Assembly: GCA_014526335.1 (NCBI GenBank)
Contig: JACTAT010000040.1
Span: 1,434,119 to 1,498,118 of the forward strand
Direction of reading: 5' to 3'
Length of the DNA stretch: 64,000 bases
DNA from: Chrysaora quinquecirrha
Taxonomy: Eukaryota > Cnidaria > Scyphozoa > Semaeostomeae > Pelagiidae
The position numbers and the translations under genes are program-made. The notes under the pieces were generated by a model, which saw only the letters and a program-made list of their open reading frames with translations, was not told the DNA's origin and did no database searches. Of the stretch, positions 11,452 through 20,786 are shown piece by piece; positions within the stretch are counted from its first letter, which is position 1, and every line of letters begins with the position of its first letter.

Positions 11452-11893
11452 TGTTCAGAAAGGTCTGAGTCGGTGCGACGTTTTTCTGGAAGATGGCGGG
11501 ATCTTGATTAAGGTAATCCCTTTCGCTTGCGACGATTTGGATGGCAGTCGCTTGCTTTTAAGGAGTGGTAGTCCAGCGAATTTTGCTTCAAATTCATTAC
11601 TGATGGTACCCTGGGTGCCAGACTCTAGAAATTAAAAATTTTTAAACAAAATGCAAGTAGCTCTCAAAAAGGATTTTCAGAGCTACTCCTTGAGCAGATA
11701 AGCTGGGACTTGAACCCTTCTTTTCACTCTCAAATAAAATGTGAGTTTTAAGCCAAATTTGCTGCAACAGCTCTCCTAAGCGACTGCAATCCAAGTCGCT
11801 GCACACGAAAAGGATTACCTGAATCAAAATGTCCGCCACCTGCCAGAAAAATGTAACACCCACCCAGACCTCTTTGAAAAGTCTATTCTTCAA
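11452..11893. repeat. Inverted repeat pair
   Basis: The arm at about 11452-11560 and the reverse complement of about 11770-11893 share GGTCTG.GT.GGTG, TTTTTCTGG, GGCGG, TTGATT.AGGTAATCC and GATTTGGAT/GACTTGGAT.GCAGTCGCTT. The spacer includes the segment 11690-11770, which recurs directly at 12048-12130 (GGGACTT...AAATTTGCTGCA). This looks like a fold-back element or rearranged MITEs. Confidence 0.6.
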
Positions 11894-12129
11894 TCATGAA
11901 CAATATGATATGCTCATGGAGTAGTTTTGCTACTCTTTCTTCTCAAAAACACGCCACTAGAAAAGCCTATTAAACTTACTAGTCTTCCTATTATTGCCGC
12001 TAACTTATGTTTTAACGAAATTTAGTGAAAACGTATTTAATATCTAAGCGTTGGGACTTACATCCTTTCCTTCTGTTTGTCTTCAATTAAACGTGAATTT
12101 AAAAGCAAAATTTGCTGCATTTGCTCATT

Positions 12130-12250
12130 CTCTCTCATTTGGTTCTGGCCAACTAAACGATCAAACATTGTTGATCAAAACGTCCGAAATCTTCTCAAAC
12201 AAATGTTTTACCGGTTGGCCACGTCGAAAAACATTGCGCCTCAAATATTT
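12130..12250. repeat. CAAACATTG-type foldback repeat fragment
   Basis: It reads TCTGGCCAACTAAACGATCA, then AACATTGTTGATC, and later GGTTGGCCACGTCGAAAAACATTG. Family members lie at 366, 12762, 42418, 60468 and 62945. Confidence 0.55.
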
Positions 12251-12761
12251 TTGCTTGCATCAAGCTGTCAGCATTTTGCTTATTTTTGCTTGACAAAAAA
12301 TGTCTTCTGGCGTTAAAGAAACAAATAAAAACTTTTTTAACAAAATAATTCTTTGATAATTTAGCGCTATAACGATAGTGAGGAAATAATTTTAATAGTT
12401 AGAAACTCACTGAATAATTAATAGATTTATATAGAACTTTGTTAAAAGACACGTAGTATGTATAGAAATAAAGTAAAAACGTACATTAAATTAAAGTATA
12501 AAACCTTTTAAACCTTATATCAAGAGTAGACATAGCTAGATACTTTTAATCTTGAAGTCTCGCTAATGTTTTTGGGCAGTTGTTTGGTCCAACTTAAAGC
12601 GTATTTACTATGTTTGTCATTTACCGTCTCGGCAACTCCCGCTAAAGACTTAACAATATATCTGCCAATTTTCATTCAAAACTCGATAACTCAAATTCAA
12701 TCGGCGCAAAATAGCTTTCGGGTAGCGACAAATCTGCCGTTATCCTAGCTTTAAGCCCTGG

Positions 12762-13250
12762 TCAAATGATCAAATCAAACAATGTTTGACGAACATTTGA
12801 AATTCCTTGTGAAGCAAAGTGCTTTATCGTTAGGCTGCCACGCAAATGAACGCAATTTTTTGTATGCGTTCGGCAAAAATGTTTTTGAACTTCTACAAAA
12901 ACATGGAACACGAATAGAGGTTTCCACAAAAGATGGCCACAGTTCTGTCAATCCCTTGTTTTTCTTAAGGTTTCTCGAAGGGAATTCTGGGAATAATTTC
13001 CTTAGCTACAAATTCAACGTCTGCAGCTATGTAAAAACGTAACTAAGGAAATTATTCCCAGAATCCCTTTCGAAAATCCTTAATGAAAACAATAGGCGAA
13101 AACGGCGGCCATCTTTTGCGGAAGCCTCTATTGTGCTTGTTTATGCTCGTCAAGCAATGTTTTGTGACGTAGCTAAACGTTCAAACATTGCTTGATAAGC
13201 ATATTCCAAATGTTTGATAAACAATGTTTCATCGTTTGAACAGCGCCTAA
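12762..13250. mobile_element. Complete foldback element of the CAAACATTG family
   Basis: The whole element is a long imperfect palindrome. The outer ends are CCCTGGTCAAATGATCAAA and an inverse near TTCATCGTTTGAACAGCGCC. The inner arms are GGGAATTCTGGGAATAATTT (about 12979) and AAATTATTCCCAGAATCCC (about 13040). Matching GATGGCC/GGCCATC pieces lie between. The open frame at 12782-13042 is only one arm read through. Transcription would give a long hairpin. Confidence 0.75.
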
Positions 13251-13360
13251 GGCAGTCAGACGCTCAGACGCACATTGAGTTATCGATTTTCGGATACAAG
13301 TTAACTATTGCTATCAGTCCAGTTCTTGACTCTTGACAGAGTATCCGTTTGATTGAAATA

Positions 13361-13366
13361 TTTATT
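13361..13366 (-). promoter_or_regulatory. Polyadenylation signal of CFAP90-like gene
   Basis: On the minus strand AATAAA lies only about five bases after the TAG stop, implying a 3' UTR of roughly 20-30 bases. Confidence 0.5.
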
Positions 13367-13370
13367 TATC

Positions 13371-16300
13371 CTATTCTTCTTTTCCGATGTTCGTTCCAGT
13401 GAGTCGAAAGAAGTCTTTTTTGCAAACCTCGACATGAGCATGCGCTCTTGAAGGCAATTCTAATGGCTTTCTATTTGGATGTCCATAAACTGAAGACAGA
13501 AGATTGGGAACTGCTAGCGATTTCTCCTGTGTTTACAGAGAAATAAAGCAACATAAAAACTTGGAAGAAACAGTTAAATGAGTCATTGATGGTTGCTTAA
13601 GATGTAACCACACCTTTTTTTAGTAAGCAACTTGACTCAGGGCCATACCTCAAAGTTACTAAGAATCGCTAATATTTTGCCGTCACAGAAAGACTATTGG
13701 TCGCGAATATTTCTCATTTTGGTTCTTTTCTGGAATTTTAATTGACAAGGTTTGCTTTGATATCTGAACCACACGGCAGTCAGGTAATCTAGACCCGTTT
13801 ACACAAGAGAAAAAGATACGGATCAGAAAGTACCTTTCGGCTACGATTTGTGTAAGATTTCATTGCGTTTACAATGAACCCATCCTAACGGATCCGCTTT
13901 TCTTGCGTACCCAAAATGATACAATCCCGTTCCTTGACAAAGTTTGGCGGGCTATCAGGGAAGCCGTCGTCATGGCAAGTCGGCTGTCATTGCAATGTCC
14001 CTTTAAGCCAGCTCGTAAAACCTATACAGAACCCAAATCATAGAAATAACTCGAATAATCAAGTTATAGTATCTTACTTCTTTATTGACACTTAGTCCTC
14101 TTGACTTTGCATGAGTGCGATCATCTCTGTGTAGCTTTGGATTATATCCAGGTTGCATATTCTTTATACGATCATATGTTGAAGGGAGTTCATGCTGAAA
14201 TAAAAGTATGAAACATATATTTCAATAGACAAGAACAGGCCTGCTTTTGAAGTTGTTGTGGCTTCTTTGTCTATTCAAACTAGCTTGTGCTGTCAGTGAG
14301 CTTGGGGTTCGAGTCCCGCCATGGTGCTGTGCTGTGTCGTCGTTGCCTAATCCAGCTGGGTCGTGGTGTCAGAAGCTGAGCGAGGTCAGTGTTAGAGATA
14401 CAGCTAAGGTAGTGTCACAGCCATGGTCGAGGCCTTACTGAGATCCTAGCGACTGGCGCTAAACACCCCCATTTCACCTTCACTGTTGAAGGTGTTGACG
14501 GTGCTGTGGCGTCTTTTGGACTATTCAAACTGATGTTCGAGTCCAATCATGGAGCTGTGCTGTGGCATCGTGGGCTAACCCAGCTGGTTCGTGGTGTCAG
14601 AATCTCAGTAAGGTTTGGGTTAGAGCCGCAACTACTGACTGTAGCGTCACACCGATGGTTGAGGTCTCGATTACGTCTCCTATCGCAGTATTGAGATTCT
14701 AGCGACTGGCCCAATACGCCATTTCACCTTCACCTCGATAATGTAACTAGCAGTCCATTTATAGCTTTGCTAGCCAATGTTTAGCCTGTATGGCAAGTGA
14801 ACTAAGAAAGAAGTTGTTCTTTTACCATTGTTTTTGCTTGAAAATAATTTATTCTTCTTGAAGCATCAGTATCTGTGAAGTAGTCTGTTTGGTGTTTCTT
14901 CAACAATGCTTCTTGAGACAGAGGCTTGACAGAAGAATCATACTCTCTCTGTACAAAAAAAGAATAAGGTAATAAGACCTTAGTATAGATTAATCTCGAT
15001 AAACGTAAAGAACCTTGATTTGATGATGGAATCAGAAAAAGCTTGTAAAGTCGAGAGTTCGTTAATTAAACTGCAATCATTGCCAAAGAAAAATATTGGG
15101 GACACTATGTTATAAGTATGTTTTACCTTAAAAATCCGATCCCATTATAATATATCTACTTGGTAATTAGTTCCCCCTCCCTCCTGACTCAATGATGGGA
15201 CGACCGACAACATCAGTTTCGCCAACATTGAGCCGGGTGGAGGTGGTATGCGTCTTTAAAGCGAAAATTTTGAAAGAATTCGAAGTGTCCCAGCAATTTT
15301 GGCGAGGATTGTGGGAACAGTTTTGACAGTTTTGCTAACTTTGTTATTCAAGGGACTACATCACCTTTCCTTATAAGGTAAAAATTGAATAAAAGCACAG
15401 ACGCGACATTACAAACGTCCGTATATGGGCTAAGAGGTACCAGGTTCACCAGTTCGCTTCTCACCTCAACTTTCTTTAGCTGAACCTTGTTGTATGCCTA
15501 CAGAGTAGAAAAAATTAAGAACAAAATGATCAATATTTCAACTAATTATCCTAAAGATATAGATTGGTACATAGGTACATAGTCTAGACTGCAGTTAAAA
15601 CACAGCAATGGCCAGGGTATACAAAACATTACAAAACGCTATCTATTCTATTAAAGTTACCTAACTAAACGCTAACTATCAAAGTTAAACCACTTGAAAA
15701 ATTCTAAATAAACGAGTCCTTGATGTATGTTAATATATTAAAGTATATTCAAGCAGGAATAGGTTAATAATAGGTTTAGAGGTAGATAGACCTAGGTAGG
15801 GTAGAGGTGGGAGTAATCGTACAGTTAAGCTTTTTAGGCCTATATTTTGCAATCTGTTTTTAAATGTACAAAAATATCTTTATATTATTTTAAACCAACC
15901 CTTTTTGTGTCAAAATATAGATTTTCAAGACATAAAACCTTTTCAGTGACTTACAAAATCGTTTTTTGTTGGTAGTACTCGATGCGGGAGTTTTCGTACA
16001 GCGGCGGGAGTTTCCGTACATTTTGTTATTTGAAAAAAAGAGTATAAAAACGCTGCAATTTTATCATTTTTTAGTTCATGGTTTGGTCATAAGTCCCAAG
16101 ATACGAAAAATACTTTTGGAGTAAATTTCTAAGGGGTTTTATCTTTTTTAGGCAGTGTCAAATAAGACACTGCCTTAGCGGCGTCGAGTTTCGCTCGAAC
16201 GCCATTTTCGGGTCCTTCCGCACTACTAGTTTCTTTTTTGGCTCTCTCCGTTCTGAAACAACTCTCACAAATCAGCCAGCTTGGCACAAAAAAGAATATA

Positions 16301-16568
16301 GTTTTGCACTTATCCTGCCGTCCTTTGAATTTAATTTTCTTGAGTGTCCTATTTTTAATAATTTTTTAAAGTCGAAATGTACGATTACTCCCGCTGTACG
16401 ATTACTCCAACCTCTACCCTAGGACTTAATTTAAGCCCAAAGTGCAAGCGTGAATAAACACTGAAGCCAGACCTTTGACATAATTCCTGGAGGTTTCATT
16501 ATATCACGAGCTTCTGTAACATCATCCTCAGCTGGAAATTTGCTGCCGGTGAAAACTACAGATGCCAT
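13371..16568 (-). CDS. CFAP90 (C5orf49)-like axonemal protein
   Basis: Five minus-strand exons, all phase 0 with GT-AG borders: 16473-16568 (ATG, tentative), 15465-15497, 14826-14948, 14078-14194 and 13371-13526 (stop TAG). They encode about 174 residues. The diagnostic core spans exons 3-5: INYFQAKTM, STYDRIKNMQPGYNPKLHRD, DRTHAKSRGLSVNKE, then VPNLLSSVYGHPNRKPLELP and HVEVCKKDFFRLTGTNIG. From memory of the family this matches vertebrate C5orf49/CFAP90 (YD...YN.KLHRDDREHAKSLGL, SSVYG, DFYRKN), a microtubule inner protein of motile cilia. No frame break is present. Exon 1 (MASVVFTGSKFPAEDDV) is the least certain because its donor (GTCTGG) is weak. The intron after exon 1 contains the 15799-16419 MITE. 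Confidence 0.8.
13612..13690. repeat. Fragment of TA-type MITE, word AAGCAACTT
   Basis: CACACCTTTTTTTAGTAAGC followed by AACTTGA resembles the left end of the 7688 element. I do not find the other end. It lies between exons 4 and 5 of the CFAP90-like gene. Confidence 0.45.
14240..14487 (+). repeat. tRNA-derived SINE copy
   Basis: It carries GGGGTTCGAGTCCCGCC (B box), AATCCAGCTGGGTCGTGGTG, GTCACAGCCATGGTCGAGG and the tail ACTGAGATCCTAGCGACTGG...CCATTTCACCTTCAC. The next copy follows directly. It lies in an intron of the CFAP90-like gene. Confidence 0.7.
14488..14732 (+). repeat. tRNA-derived SINE copy, tandem to the previous
   Basis: It begins GAAGGTGTTGACGGTGCTGT, carries GATGTTCGAGTCCAATC and AACCCAGCTGGTTCGTGG, and ends with GATTCTAGCGACTGGCCC then CCATTTCACCTTCACC. 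The order of blocks matches the preceding copy. Confidence 0.7.
15799..16419. mobile_element. TA-flanked MITE with GTAATCGTAC words and twin hairpins
   Basis: The ends are GGGTAGAGGTGGGAGTAATC and its inverse, each followed inward by CGTACAG, with TA on both sides (15797-15798 and 16420-16421). Inside, GCGGGAGTTTTCGTACAG and GCGGGAGTTTCCGTACA repeat the end word. Two compact hairpins sit at 16151-16174 and 16180-16203. There is no ORF. Confidence 0.75.
16151..16203. other. Two adjacent perfect or near-perfect hairpins
   Basis: GGCAGTGTC-AAATAA-GACACTGCC (9-bp stem, 6-base loop) is followed six bases later by GGCGTCGAG-TTTCG-CTCGAACGCC. They sit inside the 15799-16419 element. They could be transposon structure or structured RNA; nothing decides this. 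Confidence 0.5.
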
Positions 16569-16968
16569 ATTTTCTACTTTTTTGAATTTAATGCAAATCT
16601 TGAAATTTTTAGGCCAATGTTTTGGTTGCCAAAGCAAATGTCACAACAAAAGTTGTTGCCTCGATTCCAAAACGCGCCTTCGCAGCTTACGAGTGAAATG
16701 AAGCGAAGAAAATTATTACAACTTTTAAGATCGTTGTTGGTAAGTGAATAAACGCTTTCTGTGGGCTTTCAACCACTTAAAAGCTAGATTGGAAGATTCA
16801 ATTTCTAAATGATAGATTTCATAAACTCAGTGACGAAAATAGTCCGAGAACAGTCGCGAAAATTCGAGAACTTTGGTTCTGTTTTGTTTTCGTGCGTCGT
16901 CATCATCGATCATCTGTCACATGTGGAAATGGAAGTAGCCAATCAGCTTTCGAGAAAGTAGATTAAAC

Positions 16969-16984
16969 AATAGCGACCTCTTAC
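16969..16984. repeat. Left target-site duplication
   Basis: AATAGCGACCTCTTAC occurs here and again at 17946-17961, exactly bracketing the retrotransposon fragment. Confidence 0.9.
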
Positions 16985-17945
16985 ATTGCCTCTCTTCGTG
17001 AAAGGATGACACCTTTAGAACGAAAGGCAAATGAGATAGCTTGCTCTGATGGAGCCTCAATTTGGCTTTCTTCAATTCCATTGAAATCGGAAAATTTCAA
17101 CCTCAGCAAACGTGAATTTTATGATGGAATTTACCTGAGATACGCATGGAACCTGAAGAATCTTCCTTCGGATTGCGTATGCAAAGCAAAGTTTACTGTC
17201 GAACATGCTCTTTCCTGTAAGATTGGTGGTTTTGTCACCCTACGCCACAACGAAATGCGTGACCTAACTGCTGACTTGCTTTCGACAGTGTGCAAAGATG
17301 TTTGCAAAGAGCCTTGTTTAGAGTCAGAAGAGAACGGGCTGGAATTAAGGGCCGATGTCAGTGCGAGAGGGTTTTGGCAGCGTATGCAACGAGCATTTGT
17401 TGATGTAAGGGTTTTCTACCCCTTTGCTCCGAGTTACCGCTGCAAAACCCTGGCGTCTACATTCAGATCAATGGAGCTGTCAAAGAAAAGAAAGTACAAC
17501 GAAGCCGTTTTAAATAGAGAGAATGGAACATTCACACCATTAATTTTCTCGTGTAACGGTGGGATGAGCAATGAAACAAGAAAATTTTTTCAACGTTTGT
17601 CTGGTCTTGTTTCTGAAAAGCATTACCAAAGCGTTAGTGAAACATCGGCATGGATTAAAAGAAAGTTGGGATTTTGCTTGCTGAGAACAGCAGTTGTTTG
17701 CGTTAGAGGATCTAGGTCTCGTCAGCATAAAGTCCCCATTGGTGAAATGGGTGACCTGGACATTAGAAACACGTTGTCTAGTATAGTTAATTAATTAATG
17801 TCTTTTAGGTATTGTTTAATAATAATATTACAGGTTTTGCTTAATAATAAATAGTTCTTAAAGTTTTCTTGTAAACCGGCAGCCTATCGGTATACAAACA
17901 GCGCTGTTTTATAGGTTTTACAGAGTTTTCTCTTTAAAAAAAAAA
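16985..17945 (+). mobile_element. 5'-truncated RLE-type (R2-like) non-LTR retrotransposon
   Basis: A 16-bp perfect target duplication flanks the segment and a 12-A tail sits at its 3' end. Only the last part of the protein is present. 5' truncation, poly(A) and duplication together mark target-primed reverse transcription. It lies about 1.3 kb upstream of the TRAFD1-like start codon. The perfect duplication implies a young insertion. Confidence 0.9.
17006..17794 (+). CDS. C-terminal zinc-knuckle and restriction-like endonuclease part of a non-LTR retrotransposon ORF
   Basis: The 262-residue frame is intact but is only the tail of a larger reverse-transcriptase protein. After a linker (ASIWLSSIPLKSENF, LSKREFYDGIYLRYAW) comes a Cys/His knuckle (CVCKAKFTVEHALSCK) and RHNEMRDL, then a PD-(D/E)XK-like core with Asp in RADVSARGFW and Asp in FVDVRVFYPF. 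The last part includes GTFTPLIFSCNGGM and SAWIKRKLGFCLLRTAVVCV. The knuckle plus DV-type core is the RLE domain arrangement of R2-like elements, where it nicks the target DNA. From memory, this C-terminal module is common in coral, anemone and sponge genomes. Without the reverse transcriptase it should be inactive. The ATG at 17006 is just the first in the fragment. Confidence 0.85.
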   Translation: MTPLERKANEIACSDGASIWLSSIPLKSENFNLSKREFYDGIYLRYAWNLKNLPSDCVCKAKFTVEHALSCKIGGFVTLRHNEMRDLTADLLSTVCKDVCKEPCLESEENGLELRADVSARGFWQRMQRAFVDVRVFYPFAPSYRCKTLASTFRSMELSKKRKYNEAVLNRENGTFTPLIFSCNGGMSNETRKFFQRLSGLVSEKHYQSVSETSAWIKRKLGFCLLRTAVVCVRGSRSRQHKVPIGEMGDLDIRNTLSSIVN

Positions 17946-17961
17946 AATAGCGACCTCTTAC
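17946..17961. repeat. Right target-site duplication
   Basis: A perfect copy of 16969-16984, overlapping the end of the A run. Confidence 0.9.
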
Positions 17962-18624
17962 TGATAGCGAGAACGGTTGGAAATTACAAGGAAAACCAAA
18001 ACGAACAGAATTCCGAGGAACTTGAACAGTGGAAGCGAGTGTGAGTTGTTATATTTATTACGTTATATTTGTACTTTTATGCTCATCTGAAAGTTTACAG
18101 AGAAATCAGACTTCGAAGGAACAAAACAGCAAAATCAAAAGATTTATTTAGCAAAGGTAAAGTATGTAAATGTTAATGAGTTTGGGGACGCTTTTTTAGG
18201 CCATCACGAAAGCAAGGCACACACAACAGTCAAAAACTGCACTGAATGAAAAATGAGTTAATTCTTAATTGATGGTTCTATCAAATCATTATTTTGTTAA
18301 CATTAACAGTAGATTACCTAACAATTAGAAGAAAAATGCCAGGTTGGAGAGTTTGTTTTCCAAAAAGTCAAATTAGACTAGCAAAACAAGATTAGTTACA
18401 TAAAGACTAAAGTAGACTATATTCAAAGTAGACTAGTTGAATTGGCATCGCCTTACACAGTACACAAGCATTGAACTGAATAATAGATCACTTCAGTAGA
18501 ATTTAGATTTTTTGATATCACAAGATATCAATCTTCTGATGCGAATATCGTATAAAGCACCCAAAAATTACTCTAGGTGCAAAGTTTTTCTATCTCAGCG
18601 CTTGTATTATCGATTCTACAAGCG

Positions 18625-18726
18625 TCCAAAGTTTACGATTTTATAAGGGCTTTGACCATGTGGGGTAAAAAGTTTCATGAAGTTCATTTTTTTGCAGTCA
18701 AAGCCTTTATGAAATCGGGAACTTTG
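18625..18726. repeat. Short palindromic element
   Basis: AAAGTTTACGATTTTATAAG...GCTTTGAC and its near inverse GTCAAAGCCTTTATGAAATC...AACTTT form about 29-bp arms. A diverged direct copy of the left arm with the following GTGGGGTAAA appears at about 18985-19025. Both lie upstream of the TRAFD1-like start exon. Confidence 0.6.
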
Positions 18727-19237
18727 AATGCGCATAAATTTAAGAACACAAACGCTAGGACAGTGAAACTTTGTACATAGACTAAGTTTTGGCTGCTTTT
18801 TTAAGATTTTCATATCGAAAACTGGATTTAATGTGATTTCGAAAAATTTTAATGCTCTCTGACGTCATGCCGAAGTGATCTATACATGCTTCCTGTCGTT
18901 TTTGTTGCTACAATGCTACTTATTAGTCATAATAGACCTTTTCTGGTTTTACTGAAATGTTTCAAATTTTGAGATAAGTTTCAAGTTTATGATTCTATCA
19001 GGGCTTACAGCAAGTGGGGTAAATCATTTTCAGGAAGCAATGTATAAGTTTGGAAGTGGGGACATGCCGCCCGAAATGGATTCAATTTTCACAATTTTTG
19101 TATAAGGAACAGTGTCGATTTAATAATGGTCTCTATTGGTCTCTTTTGGTTTTCATAAATCTTACATTGCTATTCCAATGTTGCTTTTTATAAACAGGGT
19201 CTCATGATCCCATTCTATTTCAATCTAGGCTATCAAT

Positions 19238-20755
19238 ATGGCAGAATCAATGGAAGAACAAGCAACAACATATTGCAGTAACTGGTATTATGGCCATATC
19301 ACTTTTACCTGTTTTGATTAGTTGCTCTTTGTTTTGCTTCAAGCCACACATATTCCCTCTTCTCTTGTGTGGTGTCTGCAATGATTAGAGAGCATGACAT
19401 TGTCATGGTTTGCACACCAGTGCAGTGTACACTGTATGCTCATGGTTGCTGAGCAAAGCCACAAAATAAGCTAAAAGGAAACTCACAAACAGTTTCCATG
19501 ATTCGAAGCAAACAAATTTTAGCAACCAGTTATTATTTCATTGAAGTAAACAAAAAAAATACACAAAAATGCTGTGTCAACGATATGTGAATCCAAGTGC
19601 AGAGGATAAGGAAATCAATGACATTTACTTCAACTGACGAGGAAAATCAAGTTTCATTACATAACTTCAGGAATGCAAATAAAAATGAGAATATTACAGT
19701 ATAATTTCTATCCAAAAAACAGGTGATATGAAACTGACATGAAGTTGTATTGGTTCTGTGCCCATATGGCCATTTACATGATGTCGCTATCATGTCAGCA
19801 TGAAATGGTACTGGTTTAGTTATCATCTTGGGTTTTCACACCGTTCAATGTCATGAAACAGCTTGTTGAAAACGAAAGATTGCACACTGGTCTCATATTG
19901 ACCAGTGTGGTACCAATATCATGTGAACGGGGTCTAAGTCCCCCTTAAAATCAGCACTAATATAGGGAATTTAGTCTGATGAAAATAACTAATTTTCTAT
20001 GAAGTCTAGAAGTGTCTGTTTATGTAGCTATTAAGAAATTCTTTCAATTGTGTTCTTTGAGAACTTACAGTAGGTGATTAAAAGGATCTTTCTGATTTTG
20101 ATATTGGTTTCTTTGACTTATAGCAAAAGGGATATTCCCAACCAGAACTTTCAAATGCATAACTTGCATTGTCATCGTAATGTAAGACTGTGCAAGAAAT
20201 GCCAAGAGCCTGTTCCTATATCTGAAATGGAAGAACACAATGAAGAATTCCATGCCATGGTTGAATGTAAATGCAAACAAATGGTTGAAAAGTCTGAGCT
20301 TGAGAATCATGAGGTATCCTTTATAGTATTTGTTGTCTAAAGGCCTGGCTTGATGTCCCCTTAGTGTCTCCCAGTTTAGCCACATTAGAAACTTTGTAGC
20401 ACATAACAAAATTTGTAACAAGAGACACCCAAATGTTTCTGGGAGACAACAGAAACATTTCTTGTCCCCGCAACATGCAAGTGACTCGGAGGACATGTTA
20501 CCTCAACCCTGGCTTTGACTCTATAACAGCTGGGGCTGGAACCCCAACCTTGCGGATCTTCTGATACCATAAGCCAGCTGGATCAATCATTCATCATGAT
20601 TATCATCAATGTCATCATTTTCATCATCATCAATATCATCATCATCATCATCAGTCGTTATCGTCATCATCATCATCATTACTATCATCATCAACAACAT
20701 CATCATCATTGTCATCATCATCACCATCAACAGTACCATCATCATCATTGTCAAT

Positions 20756-20786
<31 letters not shown>

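Larger units (their letters stand above)
11344..13370. other. Intergenic, repeat-rich
   Basis: I see no gene between the convergent 3' ends of the Notum-like gene and the CFAP90-like gene. The content is an inverted repeat pair, a related third copy, a CAAACATTG-type fragment and one complete foldback element. Confidence 0.6.
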
